From the NCBI GenBank assembly GCA_007748055.1, contig CP036279.1, positions 5,518,001-5,582,000 of the forward strand: a DNA stretch of 64,000 nucleotides. Reading direction: 5' to 3'. Shown here piece by piece: positions 34,378 through 43,432 of this stretch (within the stretch, counting starts at the first letter, position 1; every line of letters starts with the position of its first letter). Origin of the DNA: Kolteria novifilia (GTDB taxonomy: Bacteria > Planctomycetota > Planctomycetia > Kolteriales > Kolteriaceae). The notes below the pieces were generated by a model. That model was not told the origin of the DNA and searched no databases. It worked only from the letters and a program-made list of their open reading frames with translations. Made by a program: the position numbers and the translations under genes.

Positions 34378-36126
34378 TTAATTGACTTCGCTGTTCTTCA
34401 TTGCCTCAAGATGCCTGCCTATCGTCGTTTTCGAGAGGCCGACAGCTTCGGCGATCTCTCGAATGCTCTTGCCTTCATTTTTGAGCTTCAGAATTTGCTT
34501 GACCTTCTTCAGTCCGGTGTACTGCTGTTTTGGCTGCTTCCACAAGTCTTTCGGAGCGGCATCGAAAACGGGCTGTAACTGCTGCTGGAGCGATCTCAGA
34601 GCGTCAAACACCTTGCCGAACGGTCGGTTGGTATAGATATCCAGCAGTTCGTCTGATGAGACGGGTTTACCATGACAGAGAAAAATGCCCGCAACTTCCC
34701 CATCAGCCTCACGGCGCACCAGATTTCCAGCCGTCTTTCTCATCTTGCCGAAAGACAGCCACGGGAACTCGGGGTAATCCGCTTGAATCCGTGTCGTCAG
34801 CCCACTCCACTTGTTTTGAAAGGTTCTGCCCGGATTGTTCCCCTCTGTTCGACGAAAAAACGAATTCCCTTCGTCGGTCAGCAGCAGAAGAGCATCGGGA
34901 GTGGCGGCACCCTGCTTTTGTCGCCGGTCGATGGCCCACTTGATGGCTTCGACCGTTTGCGGCCACAAGAGATGCTCGCCGTAGACGCCGGTTTTCAGGC
35001 GAACACGCTTGATGAATGAATCCTCCGGTGATGTGTGGTAGCGAAGGACATCTGCGAACGGGTGCGGCTGAAACAGGGCGACTTCTTGAAGATGGATCGT
35101 GCCTTGTTCGGCACCTCCAAATCCACAATTCAGCCCCAAGAGAAACAGGACTCGTTCCAGAGGTGTGGCGTACTCGTTGAGCAATTTGAGTTCATCGATC
35201 CCGTAAGTATCGACCTGATTGGGGCGAACCTTCTTGCGGCGATCCTCTGGCGTTTCTGGGACTCGTGTTTCAAGTTCATCAAAATCGAGCGGCTTGCGCC
35301 AATCGAATTGGTCGGTCTTGTTCAGCCAGCGAAAGAAGCACATCCACTCGGCGATGTGATTCGAGGCGGTCTTCCGTGTGATGGGCTTGTTTTGCCTTTT
35401 GACTTTCGGGCGGCTCTGCCACAGCCGAATCAAGGACTGGCAACCTTCGTAGGTGAGGGCCGACAAGGGAATGTTGTCATGCCGTTCCTTGAAGCGCTCC
35501 ACGATGGCCAGTTTCCCCGCACCATACGGCGTGACCGTATTGCCTTCTGCCAGATGGTATTTCTGCGTGACGTGGACGCAGTAGGCGTCCAGTGCATCGA
35601 ACAGGTTGTGGGGATCGAGGGAGGCGATTTCTCGGGGAGGAAGTTCGCCCTGAGACTGGGCAATCCAGCGAGCCGTCTCCATTCGCTCGTGGGCACGCCC
35701 ACGGGCCGAGGCTGAACCCTCGGTGTAGGCTTCCTCGTCGGCAGGAACGAAGTTGATTGACGGGTACGTCCGAGAGAGAGCGTGGATTTTTGTGGCATAG
35801 CCGTCCGGGTCAGCCGTCCCACGTTCGACGGGGATTTGAAGCGCCCCAGCCGCAAGCTGGAGAGCAACCCCGAGAGTGAATTTCGTCCACGTCGGCTTTT
35901 CGGGCTTGGGAAGTTCGGCGGGGTACTGGAGGGTGTTGTGGTTGTATTCGATGCGATCCCAGAACTCGTCCAGACGCATCAGACAACGTTCGGCCTCCTT
36001 CTCGTCGTCTCCGAGATAGAACGTGTGCTGAACCCACTTGCCCTTGTCGTTGAGTTTCCACCCCACATCGGCGGGAATGCGACCTCGTTTGTCGGGGTTT
36101 CTGAGCTTCCGTTTTCGCTGGCCCAC
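34378..36126 (-). CDS. Divergent tyrosine recombinase with C-terminal HTH, next to tmRNA
   Basis: 582 residues from a GTG at 36126 behind GGAGGCAGGAG. A SAM-like core-binding region (SALTYEGCQSLIRLWQSRPKVKRQNKPITRKTASNHIAEWMCFFRWLNK) precedes a catalytic-like domain: LLGLNCGFGGAEQGTI, KTGVYGEHLLWP, LSFGKMRKTAGNLVRR, FLCHGKP and Tyr in LLDIYTNRPF. The first Arg and the HxxR His are replaced, so the active site is divergent. A C-terminal resolvase-type HTH follows (ILKLKNEGKSIREIAEAVGLSKTTIGRHLEAM). Lying beside the tmRNA 3' end, it is probably the integrase of an element inserted there. Confidence 0.75.
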   Translation of the reverse strand: MGQRKRKLRNPDKRGRIPADVGWKLNDKGKWVQHTFYLGDDEKEAERCLMRLDEFWDRIEYNHNTLQYPAELPKPEKPTWTKFTLGVALQLAAGALQIPVERGTADPDGYATKIHALSRTYPSINFVPADEEAYTEGSASARGRAHERMETARWIAQSQGELPPREIASLDPHNLFDALDAYCVHVTQKYHLAEGNTVTPYGAGKLAIVERFKERHDNIPLSALTYEGCQSLIRLWQSRPKVKRQNKPITRKTASNHIAEWMCFFRWLNKTDQFDWRKPLDFDELETRVPETPEDRRKKVRPNQVDTYGIDELKLLNEYATPLERVLFLLGLNCGFGGAEQGTIHLQEVALFQPHPFADVLRYHTSPEDSFIKRVRLKTGVYGEHLLWPQTVEAIKWAIDRRQKQGAATPDALLLLTDEGNSFFRRTEGNNPGRTFQNKWSGLTTRIQADYPEFPWLSFGKMRKTAGNLVRREADGEVAGIFLCHGKPVSSDELLDIYTNRPFGKVFDALRSLQQQLQPVFDAAPKDLWKQPKQQYTGLKKVKQILKLKNEGKSIREIAEAVGLSKTTIGRHLEAMKNSEVN

Positions 36127-36150
36127 TCTCCTGCCTCCAAGTGGATTCGG

Positions 36151-36236
36151 GAATCGGATAACGGCAGAATTGTATGCCGATCCGATCCAAATGGCCCGTT
36201 TATCCGATCCAAAACAGGCTATTTATCCGATCCAAA
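36151..36236. repeat. Iterated TCCGATCCAAA repeats upstream of the recombinase
   Basis: TCCGATCCAAA occurs at 36181, 36203 and 36226 (spacing 22 and 23 bases), plus an inverted, imperfect copy at about 36151-36160 (GAATCGGATA). The array lies between the recombinase start and the tmRNA 3' end, where arm-type binding sites or repressor sites would be expected. Confidence 0.55.
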
Positions 36237-36285
36237 GGCCATTTTTGGCCCTGAAACGGGACAGTGAAATCGTTGCAAACCCAAT

Positions 36286-36320
36286 GAAAAAAGCCACTTG
36301 CAATTTCTCGCAAGTGGCTT
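36286..36320 (-). terminator. Terminator of tmRNA
   Basis: Stem AGCCACTTGC (36292-36301) with GCAAGTGGCT (36310-36319), followed on the minus strand by a T run. It lies directly after the mature 3' end. Confidence 0.85.
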
Positions 36321-36325
36321 CAATT

Positions 36326-36727
36326 TGGAGGCGGCGGGAATCGAACCCGCGTCCCGTCGCGGCTTGATGATAGCCTCTACGTGTGTAGCCATCTCTTTTT
36401 TGAGAGCCGTGAACCTCCGCTGTTGCCAGCAGACAACTCTCGGAATCCTCGTTCAACGTGCCCCGAGCGGCAGGGTCCCGTCGAAAACAGCCCGCCCTGT
36501 ATTTAGCCGTGACAGCGGCGAACACTCCGCCACGGCGAGTTCACTAAGGTGACCAGTGGTTGAGAACCGTGAACAAGCTCCCAGCACCGGGGCTACGGCT
36601 TAATTACGCAGCCAGAGCAAAGTGCGGTTCGGCACCTAAAGTTGCGCCAGATGATTAACGAGGCCAACTGACATCCTCGACACGCCACCATCAACACAAC
36701 ACACCCGGTCGATACCAGTACGCCCCC
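36326..36727 (-). ncRNA. ssrA: tmRNA (tag AEPHFALAA)
   Basis: The 5' end GGGGGCG (36727-36721) pairs with CGCCTCC at the 3' end, forming the acceptor stem with one G-U. The 5' domain reads ACTGGTATCGACCGG and the 3' T-arm has GCGGG-TTCGATT-CCCGC. The tag-coding part at 36633-36604 reads Ala-Glu-Pro-His-Phe-Ala-Leu-Ala-Ala and a TAA stop. tmRNA with SmpB rescues stalled ribosomes and marks the unfinished protein for proteolysis. CCA is not encoded. Length of about 402 bases is normal. The recombinase next to its 3' end suggests use as an integration site. Confidence 0.95.
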
Positions 36728-36871
36728 AGTCGGATTTCCCAAAGAGCGGTTTGCCCCGAGGGGAAATGTGTCTCGGCCTATCTCATTATACTCGTTCAAG
36801 CGACATGACAACTGGAGAGTTTTCGCGAAACAAAGGTTCACGAAAGAAGGCGCGATCCCGTGCGGCAGCAA

Positions 36872-36901
36872 CCCCATGCCCAACCGACGGTGGGCATGGG
36901 G
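36872..36901. repeat. Palindromic repeat (REP-like hairpin)
   Basis: CCCCATGCCCA (36872-36882) pairs with TGGGCATGGGG (36891-36901). The CATGCCCA/TGGGCATG arms match the dispersed palindrome found at 54004 and 60001. It lies just after the end of the minus-strand gene at 36936 and may serve as its terminator. Confidence 0.6.
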
Positions 36902-36935
36902 CGTGGGATTGCATGGAGACCGTCGACGCCGTGGT

Positions 36936-37625
36936 TTAGTGAGCGGGCGTGCGAGCGGTCCAACTGAGGCTGTTGAGGAAGTTGCGAGCCAGCAGATAAT
37001 CGCTCGTGTCCATCGCCCGAATGTGCTCCTTGAGCGTGTCGGTCATCTGCTTGGTCGCCGAGATGATCTTCTGGTAGTTGAACGTCCCGAGTCCGCCACC
37101 GGTTTCGGCACGCTCCTTGAAGAGCTTGTCGAGCTCGTCGCGCGGCTCGGTGTAATCCTCGGTCGTCAGAATTTGCGGCCAGTTGATCTTCCCGGTCAGC
37201 GGGTCGAGTTGGCTGGCGGTCATCTGATCGGGCAACGCTTGTTCGGCGTGACGGGTGAGGTCGGCCTGGGTCGGATGGTACTTCAGCGAGTTCTCGTAGG
37301 CTTTGTAATCCTGGTTGATGCGGCGACTCTCGAAGAACGACTTCACATGATCTTCACGAGCCTGGGATTCGGCGGAGGAAGCCTTGGCGTTGATCAAGCG
37401 AGCCTGGGAATAATCGACCGAGGATTGACCGCGAGCGCGAATGACGTCGGCCGCCCCGCGCATGTTTCCTTCGGCTCCCGTCCCCTGGAACTGTCCTCCC
37501 CAGGGGTAGTAGCCCCAGCCACCGCCGCCGCCATAGCGACCGGCGCCGTCGACGCCGACCTGAGCGTAAGCAAGAGAACCGAACGTGAGGAAACTCAGCG
37601 CCAGGAGGGTTAGTCGGCGTCGCAT
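36936..37625 (-). CDS. Secreted protein of unknown function (planctomycete type)
   Basis: Start chosen at ATG 37625 (MRRRLTLLALSFLTFGSLAYA) because it gives a clear signal peptide and has GGAG seven bases upstream. The 229-residue product has a Gly/Tyr/Trp-rich patch (GRYGGGGGWGYYPWGG), then a helical region (ARGQSSVDYSQARLINAKASSAESQAREDHVKSFFESRRINQDYKAYEN) and no known catalytic motif. This architecture is seen in uncharacterised planctomycete envelope proteins. Divergent from the HEAT-repeat gene. Confidence 0.7.
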   Translation of the reverse strand: MRRRLTLLALSFLTFGSLAYAQVGVDGAGRYGGGGGWGYYPWGGQFQGTGAEGNMRGAADVIRARGQSSVDYSQARLINAKASSAESQAREDHVKSFFESRRINQDYKAYENSLKYHPTQADLTRHAEQALPDQMTASQLDPLTGKINWPQILTTEDYTEPRDELDKLFKERAETGGGLGTFNYQKIISATKQMTDTLKEHIRAMDTSDYLLARNFLNSLSWTARTPAH

Positions 37626-37783
37626 GGAAAACTCCGTGTCTCGGGTGCGGTCTTGAGACTTTCTTTCAATTGATCGAGCCCGTACCATATGTTCTACCCC
37701 GTGGCAGCGCCGACAGCAAGAGGGGCATCGCCGTTGTCGGCCCGCGGCGCATCAACGAGTTCCGATCGCGTGGAGCCTTGTCA

Positions 37784-39013
37784 ATGACGAGTATTTTGTC
37801 GATTGTCCTACTTACGGTGGCGGCGGATGCCAATCAGGATCATCCCGCTGTCAGTGCTGTCATCGAACACCTCAAGAGCAACGACCCGTTGACGCACATC
37901 ACGGCGGTCAACGAGTTGGAGGAGATTGGCCCGGCCGCGGTGCCGGCATTGCGTCGGGAGCTCAAGAACGAAAGCCCAGTGATTCGCTGGAAGATGGCCG
38001 AAGCCCTCGGCGAGATCGGTCCGGCCGCCAAGGACGCCGTTCCCGATCTGGTCACGCTGATGGGCGACGAGGACGAGAAGGTCCGCTGGCATGCCATTCA
38101 CGCCATCGGCTTGATCGGTCCGAACGCCAAGTCGGCACTTCCGCAGCTACTCGGAGCGGCGAAGAGCCCCAACCCGTACATCAAGGCCCATGCGGTCTAC
38201 GCCATGGAGTTGGTCGGAGCCGACCCGCAAACCGCCCTGCCTGTCCTCGAGGAAGCTCTCGAGGATGAAAGCCCGCTCGTCCGGCGGGCCGCCGCGAAGG
38301 CGCTCGGCGTGATGGGTGAGGGAGCTAGCCCCGCCGTTCCCGAGTTGGTCGATGCTCTCGAGGACAAGAGTCCTCCGGTCGTCATTCGCGCCGCCGAGGC
38401 ACTCGCGAAGATCGGCCCCACGGCCATTCCCGAACTGGTGAAGTCGCTCGACGAGGATGATCCTCACTGGGCTGCGGTGATTCTTTCCCAAATGGGCCCC
38501 GGAGCGAAGGACGCGATTCCGGCCCTGATCAAGCATGTCAACAACAAGGACGAGGAGCCTCAAACGCGCCGCGAGGTGATTCTCGCGATCGCGGCGATCG
38601 GGCCCGACGCCAAGTCCGCCGCTCCCGCTTTGATGAAAGCCTTGGAGGATGACGACTTTCAGGTGCGTGCCGCCTCCTGCTACGCCCTGGGCGCGATTGG
38701 GGAGAAGTCGGACCAGTGCACCGCCCTGCTCCACAAGAGCCTCGAGGACAAGGACGAGCTCGTCAAAACGCTCGCCGCTTGGTCTCTGGTCAGCCAGGGA
38801 GAACGCAACGAAGATTACATCCCAGTCTTGATCAAGGCACTCGACAACAACTTCCCGCCGATTCGCATCATGGCGGCCAAGGCCTTGGCTAGCTATGGTC
38901 CCGCCGCGGCGGCCGCCAAGAGCAAGCTCGAAGCGATGATGCAGGATCCCAACCCGGCGATCGCTCAAGCCGCCACGATGGCGCTGGCGAAGATTTCCGG
39001 CCAGGGACAGTAA
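37784..39013 (+). CDS. HEAT-repeat protein, secreted
   Basis: Start at ATG 37784 (MTSILSIVLLTVAADA), with GGAG 8 bases ahead; the frame upstream to 37670 is not protein-like. The 409-residue product has a signal peptide followed by about ten HEAT/PBS-lyase-type repeats of ~35-40 residues built on the pattern AVxALxxxLKDxSPxVRxxAAxALGxIGPxA (for example ALPVLEEALEDESPLVRRAAAKALGVMG). Such alpha-solenoids act as binding scaffolds; no enzyme activity is expected. A strong terminator follows. Confidence 0.88.
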   Translation: MTSILSIVLLTVAADANQDHPAVSAVIEHLKSNDPLTHITAVNELEEIGPAAVPALRRELKNESPVIRWKMAEALGEIGPAAKDAVPDLVTLMGDEDEKVRWHAIHAIGLIGPNAKSALPQLLGAAKSPNPYIKAHAVYAMELVGADPQTALPVLEEALEDESPLVRRAAAKALGVMGEGASPAVPELVDALEDKSPPVVIRAAEALAKIGPTAIPELVKSLDEDDPHWAAVILSQMGPGAKDAIPALIKHVNNKDEEPQTRREVILAIAAIGPDAKSAAPALMKALEDDDFQVRAASCYALGAIGEKSDQCTALLHKSLEDKDELVKTLAAWSLVSQGERNEDYIPVLIKALDNNFPPIRIMAAKALASYGPAAAAAKSKLEAMMQDPNPAIAQAATMALAKISGQGQ

Positions 39014-39087
39014 GTCACTTCTGGATGTGCGTTTCAACGCCAACGACAGTCGCTGATCCGTCAAACGCTGTCGCCGAGCAACAATCG

Positions 39088-39116
39088 AGGAGGGCCTTTT
39101 CGCCCTCCTTTTTTGT
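39088..39116 (+). terminator. Rho-independent terminator of the HEAT-repeat gene
   Basis: AGGAGGGC (39088-39095) pairs with GCCCTCCT (39102-39109) around CTTTTC, followed by TTTTT. Confidence 0.9.
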
Positions 39117-39139
39117 TGCGCCCGGCGCGATCGCTCGGC

Positions 39140-40993
39140 TCAGGACGGCCCGAAGGGCAAGTACCGCAAGAAGTCCTTGTTGAGCGTCATCCGACCTCCC
39201 CCCATGGCGTGGGCGCCTAGTTCGCTCACGAGTCGTCGGGTCGCTTCGTCCTCGTTGAGCATCGCCACCAGAGCCGCCAACTTCCCGCGATCGTCCTCCG
39301 GATCAAGGATCGTGAAGGTCGACACCGCCCCCGCATGGCTCCCCTTGCGATCAAAGAACGCCTCCACCCGCAGGGACAGTCCCGCGACCAGCACCTTGGG
39401 ACGACGCACTTTCGCAAGTCGCGCGGCAACCGTCGCCGGAAATCCTTCGTCCTCGTGGATCACCGGGCACTCGAAGCGATGCTTCAAGTAGCGGCAGACC
39501 CTCTCTCCCCAGTGGCAAACGCCCGGATCGATGAGCCCCGTCGTCACCAGCCGAAGGGCGCCGTCGCGCGGTTCGTCGCGAACGAAGGGTAACACGTCGT
39601 AGGCCATGCCGGTCGTCATGCTGGCGAACACCTCGAAGAGGTCGCCGACACGAGGCTTGGACGAGTGCGCTTCGGTCTCCGCGTCGACCAGGGGCGCCCA
39701 CCAATTGACGCTGGTGATCACGACGCATTCCAGCCGAGGATGAAGCGTGTCGCGACTACCGAGGCATGGTCCCCCGTTCCGGCGTAGGGCCAGCAAGACG
39801 ACAAAGACGTTGGCACCGCGAAAGAGCGACTGATCCTGCGGCGCGTGAACGAGCACCGGCGGTCGCTCCTCCAACAGACGCTCGCGCAAGGCCCGCGACG
39901 CACGGCTAGTCAACACCCCGCGCGGCAAGACCAGACCGATTGCCCCGTCGGCGGCGGTCAATCGATGGGCCAACGCGAGAAAGTAGAACGCCAAGTCAGC
40001 GGTCCCGGTCAGCTCGGGGAAATTCGCCCCAAGGCGTTCCTTGGACTCCTTGGCGAAACCACTCTCCTCGATCGCGTTGGCGAAGGGTGGATTACCGAGG
40101 ACGACGTCGAACAACGATCCCCGGGTTTCGAACCAATGATGGAGTTCCCTCTCCTCAGCATCGTCCCCTGAGGGGTCGGCCAACGCCAAGGCGTCCCCCG
40201 CGACAAGATGCGGCGCGAGTTCCTCGGGCGTACCGTCGGGCTTTTCCACCCAGATCCAAAGTGCCCGGCGTGCGACATGGAGGGCCAGCGCATCGAGGTC
40301 GATTCCCGCCAGGCAGCGACAAGCGACCTCTCGGCGGGCTTCCCGATGGGCTTCCGTGCTCACATCGCCACGAATCAACACCAGTTGACCGGCGAGAAAC
40401 TCCCCCGCGGCCAAAAGAAATGCTCCCGACCCGCAAGCCGGGTCGAGAACGCTCGTCCTCAGCAACGCGTCCGCCGCGCGTTGCCGATCCGACGACGTCC
40501 AGCGGTCAACAGCCGGGAGTAGCTCGCCATCCTTCGTTCCGAGGACCTGGGCAACCCGACCGCGCACGACCGGCGCCAACGCGGCATCGATCAGTTCGGC
40601 AACCAACGCCTCGGGGGTAAAGTAGCTCCCCGACGCCTTCCGACGGGGACGGTCCAACGTTTCTCGCTCGGTCGGCGGAAGGAGTCGAAATCGGCCCGCC
40701 TCGATGATCGGTCGCCGATCGAGAAGATGCTCGTAGCTCTCGATTAAGAGGCGTGGCGTGAGTGGATGACGTTGCTGGAGCGTCGCGATCGCGCCGAGGC
40801 GTTCCGCCGGTAGGTCGTCAACCAAACCGACAACGACGTCGTAAGCGGAGGCAAGAGATTCTCGAGCGATTCGCTCGGGAGTGAGGGTATCCGACGCGCC
40901 TTCACGACCAGCTTGCTCCTCGGCGAGCCTGGCCAGGTGGTCGGTCCACGCCAAGACGGCGTGGTCCATTCGATCGTCCGGGGCCGGTGCCAT
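39140..40993 (-). CDS. Eco57I/type IIG-like N6-adenine DNA methyltransferase
   Basis: A 617-residue protein with the adenine methylase order: SYFTPEALVAELID ahead of motif I DPACGSGAFLLAAGEFL (S-adenosylmethionine binding, ~residue 185), and motif IV NPPF in VVLGNPPFANAIEESG (~300). GLVLPRGVLTSRASRALR and a C-terminal target-recognition-like region follow. No nuclease motif (PD-ExK) is visible in the ~100 N-terminal residues and no restriction gene is adjacent, so it may be an orphan methylase or a relative with an unrecognised partner. Start 12 bases after the phosphatase stop, forming a two-gene unit. Confidence 0.85.
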   Translation of the reverse strand: MAPAPDDRMDHAVLAWTDHLARLAEEQAGREGASDTLTPERIARESLASAYDVVVGLVDDLPAERLGAIATLQQRHPLTPRLLIESYEHLLDRRPIIEAGRFRLLPPTERETLDRPRRKASGSYFTPEALVAELIDAALAPVVRGRVAQVLGTKDGELLPAVDRWTSSDRQRAADALLRTSVLDPACGSGAFLLAAGEFLAGQLVLIRGDVSTEAHREARREVACRCLAGIDLDALALHVARRALWIWVEKPDGTPEELAPHLVAGDALALADPSGDDAEERELHHWFETRGSLFDVVLGNPPFANAIEESGFAKESKERLGANFPELTGTADLAFYFLALAHRLTAADGAIGLVLPRGVLTSRASRALRERLLEERPPVLVHAPQDQSLFRGANVFVVLLALRRNGGPCLGSRDTLHPRLECVVITSVNWWAPLVDAETEAHSSKPRVGDLFEVFASMTTGMAYDVLPFVRDEPRDGALRLVTTGLIDPGVCHWGERVCRYLKHRFECPVIHEDEGFPATVAARLAKVRRPKVLVAGLSLRVEAFFDRKGSHAGAVSTFTILDPEDDRGKLAALVAMLNEDEATRRLVSELGAHAMGGGRMTLNKDFLRYLPFGPS

Positions 40994-41005
40994 CGGATGA
41001 CGACG

Positions 41006-41839
41006 TCAGCGAACGGGAACGTCGCCGGTCGCGAGGACCGCGAGGGTCGACCCGTGCAGGCGTCCGTTCGTGCCGACAATCCCACGCCCTTGCAGCGACT
41101 TGCCGCCACCGTCATAGCGGACCGGTTCGCCGCCGAGCGTCGTCACGAGGCCACCCGCTTCCTCGACGAGCACATGCCCCGCGCAAATGTCCCAGTCCTT
41201 GAGGGTGAGATAGTCCCCGACATAGATGTCCGATTCGCCGCGAGCGACTTGGGCGAACTTGATACCCGCCGAGTAGGTCTGGATCGCGGAGGAGGCGCCG
41301 AAGACGCGAAGCATCTCCTTCTCCCCCAAGGTCCCCTGGGACCGGCTCATCGAAAGGACCGCTTCGTCGAGGGACGCGGTGGGGCGAACTCGGCAGGCGA
41401 CCGGCTCACCGTCAAAGGGCTGGGCCGTCCAACAGCCCTTCCCCTTCGCCGCGTACGTCACCCGGTCGATTGCGGGTTCGTAGACCGCCCCCAGGACGAC
41501 CGCTCCCTCGTCGACCAAGCCGATCATGATTGAAAACTCGTCGTTCTTGCGGGCGAAGCCTCTCGTGCCATCGATCGGGTCGACGATCCAGAGCCGCGAG
41601 CCATCCGCCGACGCTTGTTCAAGAGTGGGCGTCGACTCCTCTCCGCATAGTTGATCGCCGGGAAACGCGGCATGAAGACGCTGCAAGATCAGCTCTTGGG
41701 AGGCACGATCGGCGTCGGTACTGATGTCGGCGGGAGCGTCTTCGATGCGTTCGAACGACGCATAAAGCTCCATCACCTTGCGGCCCGCCTCGCGAATCGT
41801 CTCGAGCGTGACGGAGAGTTCGTTGCTCAAATCGGACAA
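41006..41839 (-). CDS. Inositol-monophosphatase-family phosphatase (CysQ/HisN-like)
   Basis: A 277-residue protein of the Mg-dependent, Li-sensitive phosphatase family: metal ligands in LCGEESTP, WIVDPIDGTRGF and WDICAGHVLVEEAGG. Substrate could be 3'-phosphoadenosine 5'-phosphate (CysQ), inositol phosphate or histidinol phosphate; TRGF in place of TxNF leans to the bisphosphate nucleotidase group but is not decisive. The start is a TTG at 41839, with GAGGA nine bases ahead; no better start exists. Operon with the downstream methylase. Confidence 0.88.
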   Translation of the reverse strand: MSDLSNELSVTLETIREAGRKVMELYASFERIEDAPADISTDADRASQELILQRLHAAFPGDQLCGEESTPTLEQASADGSRLWIVDPIDGTRGFARKNDEFSIMIGLVDEGAVVLGAVYEPAIDRVTYAAKGKGCWTAQPFDGEPVACRVRPTASLDEAVLSMSRSQGTLGEKEMLRVFGASSAIQTYSAGIKFAQVARGESDIYVGDYLTLKDWDICAGHVLVEEAGGLVTTLGGEPVRYDGGGKSLQGRGIVGTNGRLHGSTLAVLATGDVPVR

Positions 41840-41951
41840 CTTCTTGTTCCTCGCGTTGGGGAAGGGAATCGGATCGACGCTTCACGACATTCCTCGGTCG
41901 GAATCGACGCGAAGAGCGATCGGCGCATAGTCGTTGCCTCGTCCGCGGGTT

Positions 41952-43145
41952 CTACGAGCCGGTCTTCAGCCAAGCCTCGAGGGCGTCGAGTCCCTTGGCG
42001 ATGATCTCCATCGACGTCGCGAACGAGAGCCGAGCGAACCCTTCGGCTCCGAAGGCATCCCCTTGCACAAGATTGACATGTGCCTGCTCGAGCGCCGCCA
42101 GGCAGAAGCTGGACGAGTCCTTGACCGTCGAACCGCCGAAGGTCTTGCCGAAATGGGCGCTCACGTCGATGAACGCGTAGAAGGCCCCATCGGGTTCGAC
42201 GATGCCAAGGCCCTCGATCTCACCGAGTCGCTTGCAGACGAAGTCGCGCCGCTTGGCGAACTCCTTCTTCATCGCCTCGACGGGAGCTTGATCGCCGCTC
42301 AGGGCCGCGATCGCGGCACACTGGCTGATGCTACAGGGATTGCTCGTCTGTTGGCTCTGAATTGTCCCCATCGCCTTGATGACTGCCGCGGGCCCCGCCG
42401 TCCAGCCGATTCGCCAGCCGGTCATCGCGTAGGTCTTGCTAACGCCGTTGACGGTAAGCGTCCGCTCAAGGACATCCGGACCGAGCGACGCAAAGGCCTT
42501 GAATTCGGCGTCGCCGTAGAGGAGTCGTTCGTAGATCTCGTCGCTCAGGACGATGAGATCCTTCTCGTTCGCGAGTTCGGCGATGCTTTCAAGCTCCGCC
42601 GGGGCGTAAGCCATCCCGGTCGGGTTCGACGGCGAGTTGAGCATCAGCATCTTGCTCTTGGGCGTACAGGCCGCCCGCAGTTGGTCGACACTCGCCTTGA
42701 AGCGAGCCGCGGCGGTCGTCTCGATGATGACCGGGACGGCGCCCGTCATCTTGACGAGTTCCGCGTACGACACCCAAAACGGGGCGGGAATGAGGACTTC
42801 GTCGCCCGGTTCGAGCGTGGCACAAAGGGCGCTGTAGATCGTGTGCTTGGCGCCGCTGGAGACGCAGATGTTCTCCGGTTTGTAGTCAAGTTGGTGCCAC
42901 TGGCGGTGGTAGTCGGCGATCGCCTTCTTTACCTCGGCGGTGCCGGAAGCGGGCGTGTAGTGCGTCTGGCCATCGGCCATCGCCTTGGTCGCCGCGTCGC
43001 AAATGTGCGCGGGCGTGGTGAAATCGGGCTCGCCGAGACTAAAGTCGAAGACCTCGATGCCCGCGGACTTGAGCTCGCGGGCTTTGGCGCCGGCGGCCAT
43101 GGTCGCGGAAGGAGCGATCCGTTGCGCGAAAGAGGAAGGCTGCAT
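41952..43145 (-). CDS. aspC: Class I aspartate/aromatic aminotransferase
   Basis: A 397-residue PLP enzyme of fold type I. It shows FDFSLGEPDFTTPAHI near the N-terminus, GQTHYTPASGTAEVKKAIADY, SSGAKHTIYSA, NSPSNPTGMAYAP (substrate-binding Asn) and the PLP Lys in NGVSKTYAMTGWRIGW, with a C-terminal Arg in GFARLSFATSMEII. This fits the subgroup Ib aspartate aminotransferases, which transfer the amino group between aspartate and 2-oxoglutarate; some also accept prephenate. Length is normal. Separate transcription unit, about 110 bases from the phosphatase start. Confidence 0.92.
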   Translation of the reverse strand: MQPSSFAQRIAPSATMAAGAKARELKSAGIEVFDFSLGEPDFTTPAHICDAATKAMADGQTHYTPASGTAEVKKAIADYHRQWHQLDYKPENICVSSGAKHTIYSALCATLEPGDEVLIPAPFWVSYAELVKMTGAVPVIIETTAAARFKASVDQLRAACTPKSKMLMLNSPSNPTGMAYAPAELESIAELANEKDLIVLSDEIYERLLYGDAEFKAFASLGPDVLERTLTVNGVSKTYAMTGWRIGWTAGPAAVIKAMGTIQSQQTSNPCSISQCAAIAALSGDQAPVEAMKKEFAKRRDFVCKRLGEIEGLGIVEPDGAFYAFIDVSAHFGKTFGGSTVKDSSSFCLAALEQAHVNLVQGDAFGAEGFARLSFATSMEIIAKGLDALEAWLKTGS

Positions 43146-43432
43146 GGATGGACGACCTAACTCACGGAACTTCCACCAGTGGAGCGCGACCGACCCCGTG
43201 AGTGCTCAACGGCCGCGACTGGACCCCGTGACTCGCTGACGACCACGTGGGAATTCGGATTGGCACCCCGATCGATCAGCCTATAAAGTCGCCGAAACGA
43301 GGACAACCGGACGCCCCGACCGAACACGCTTTCGCTGGGGATGACACAGCAACAATCGAGAGGGTGACCACCCGCAGAAAGTTCGCGATCGCCCCTGAAA
43401 CCGCCAAGCAATGAAGGCTCCCGCACCGTTTC

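Noticed and set aside
9563-36325. Direct repeat of the tmRNA 3' end marking the far border of the island
   Set aside because: I looked for the T-arm sequence GGTTCGATTCCCGC or its complement on both strands and did not find a second copy by eye; a proper search is needed.
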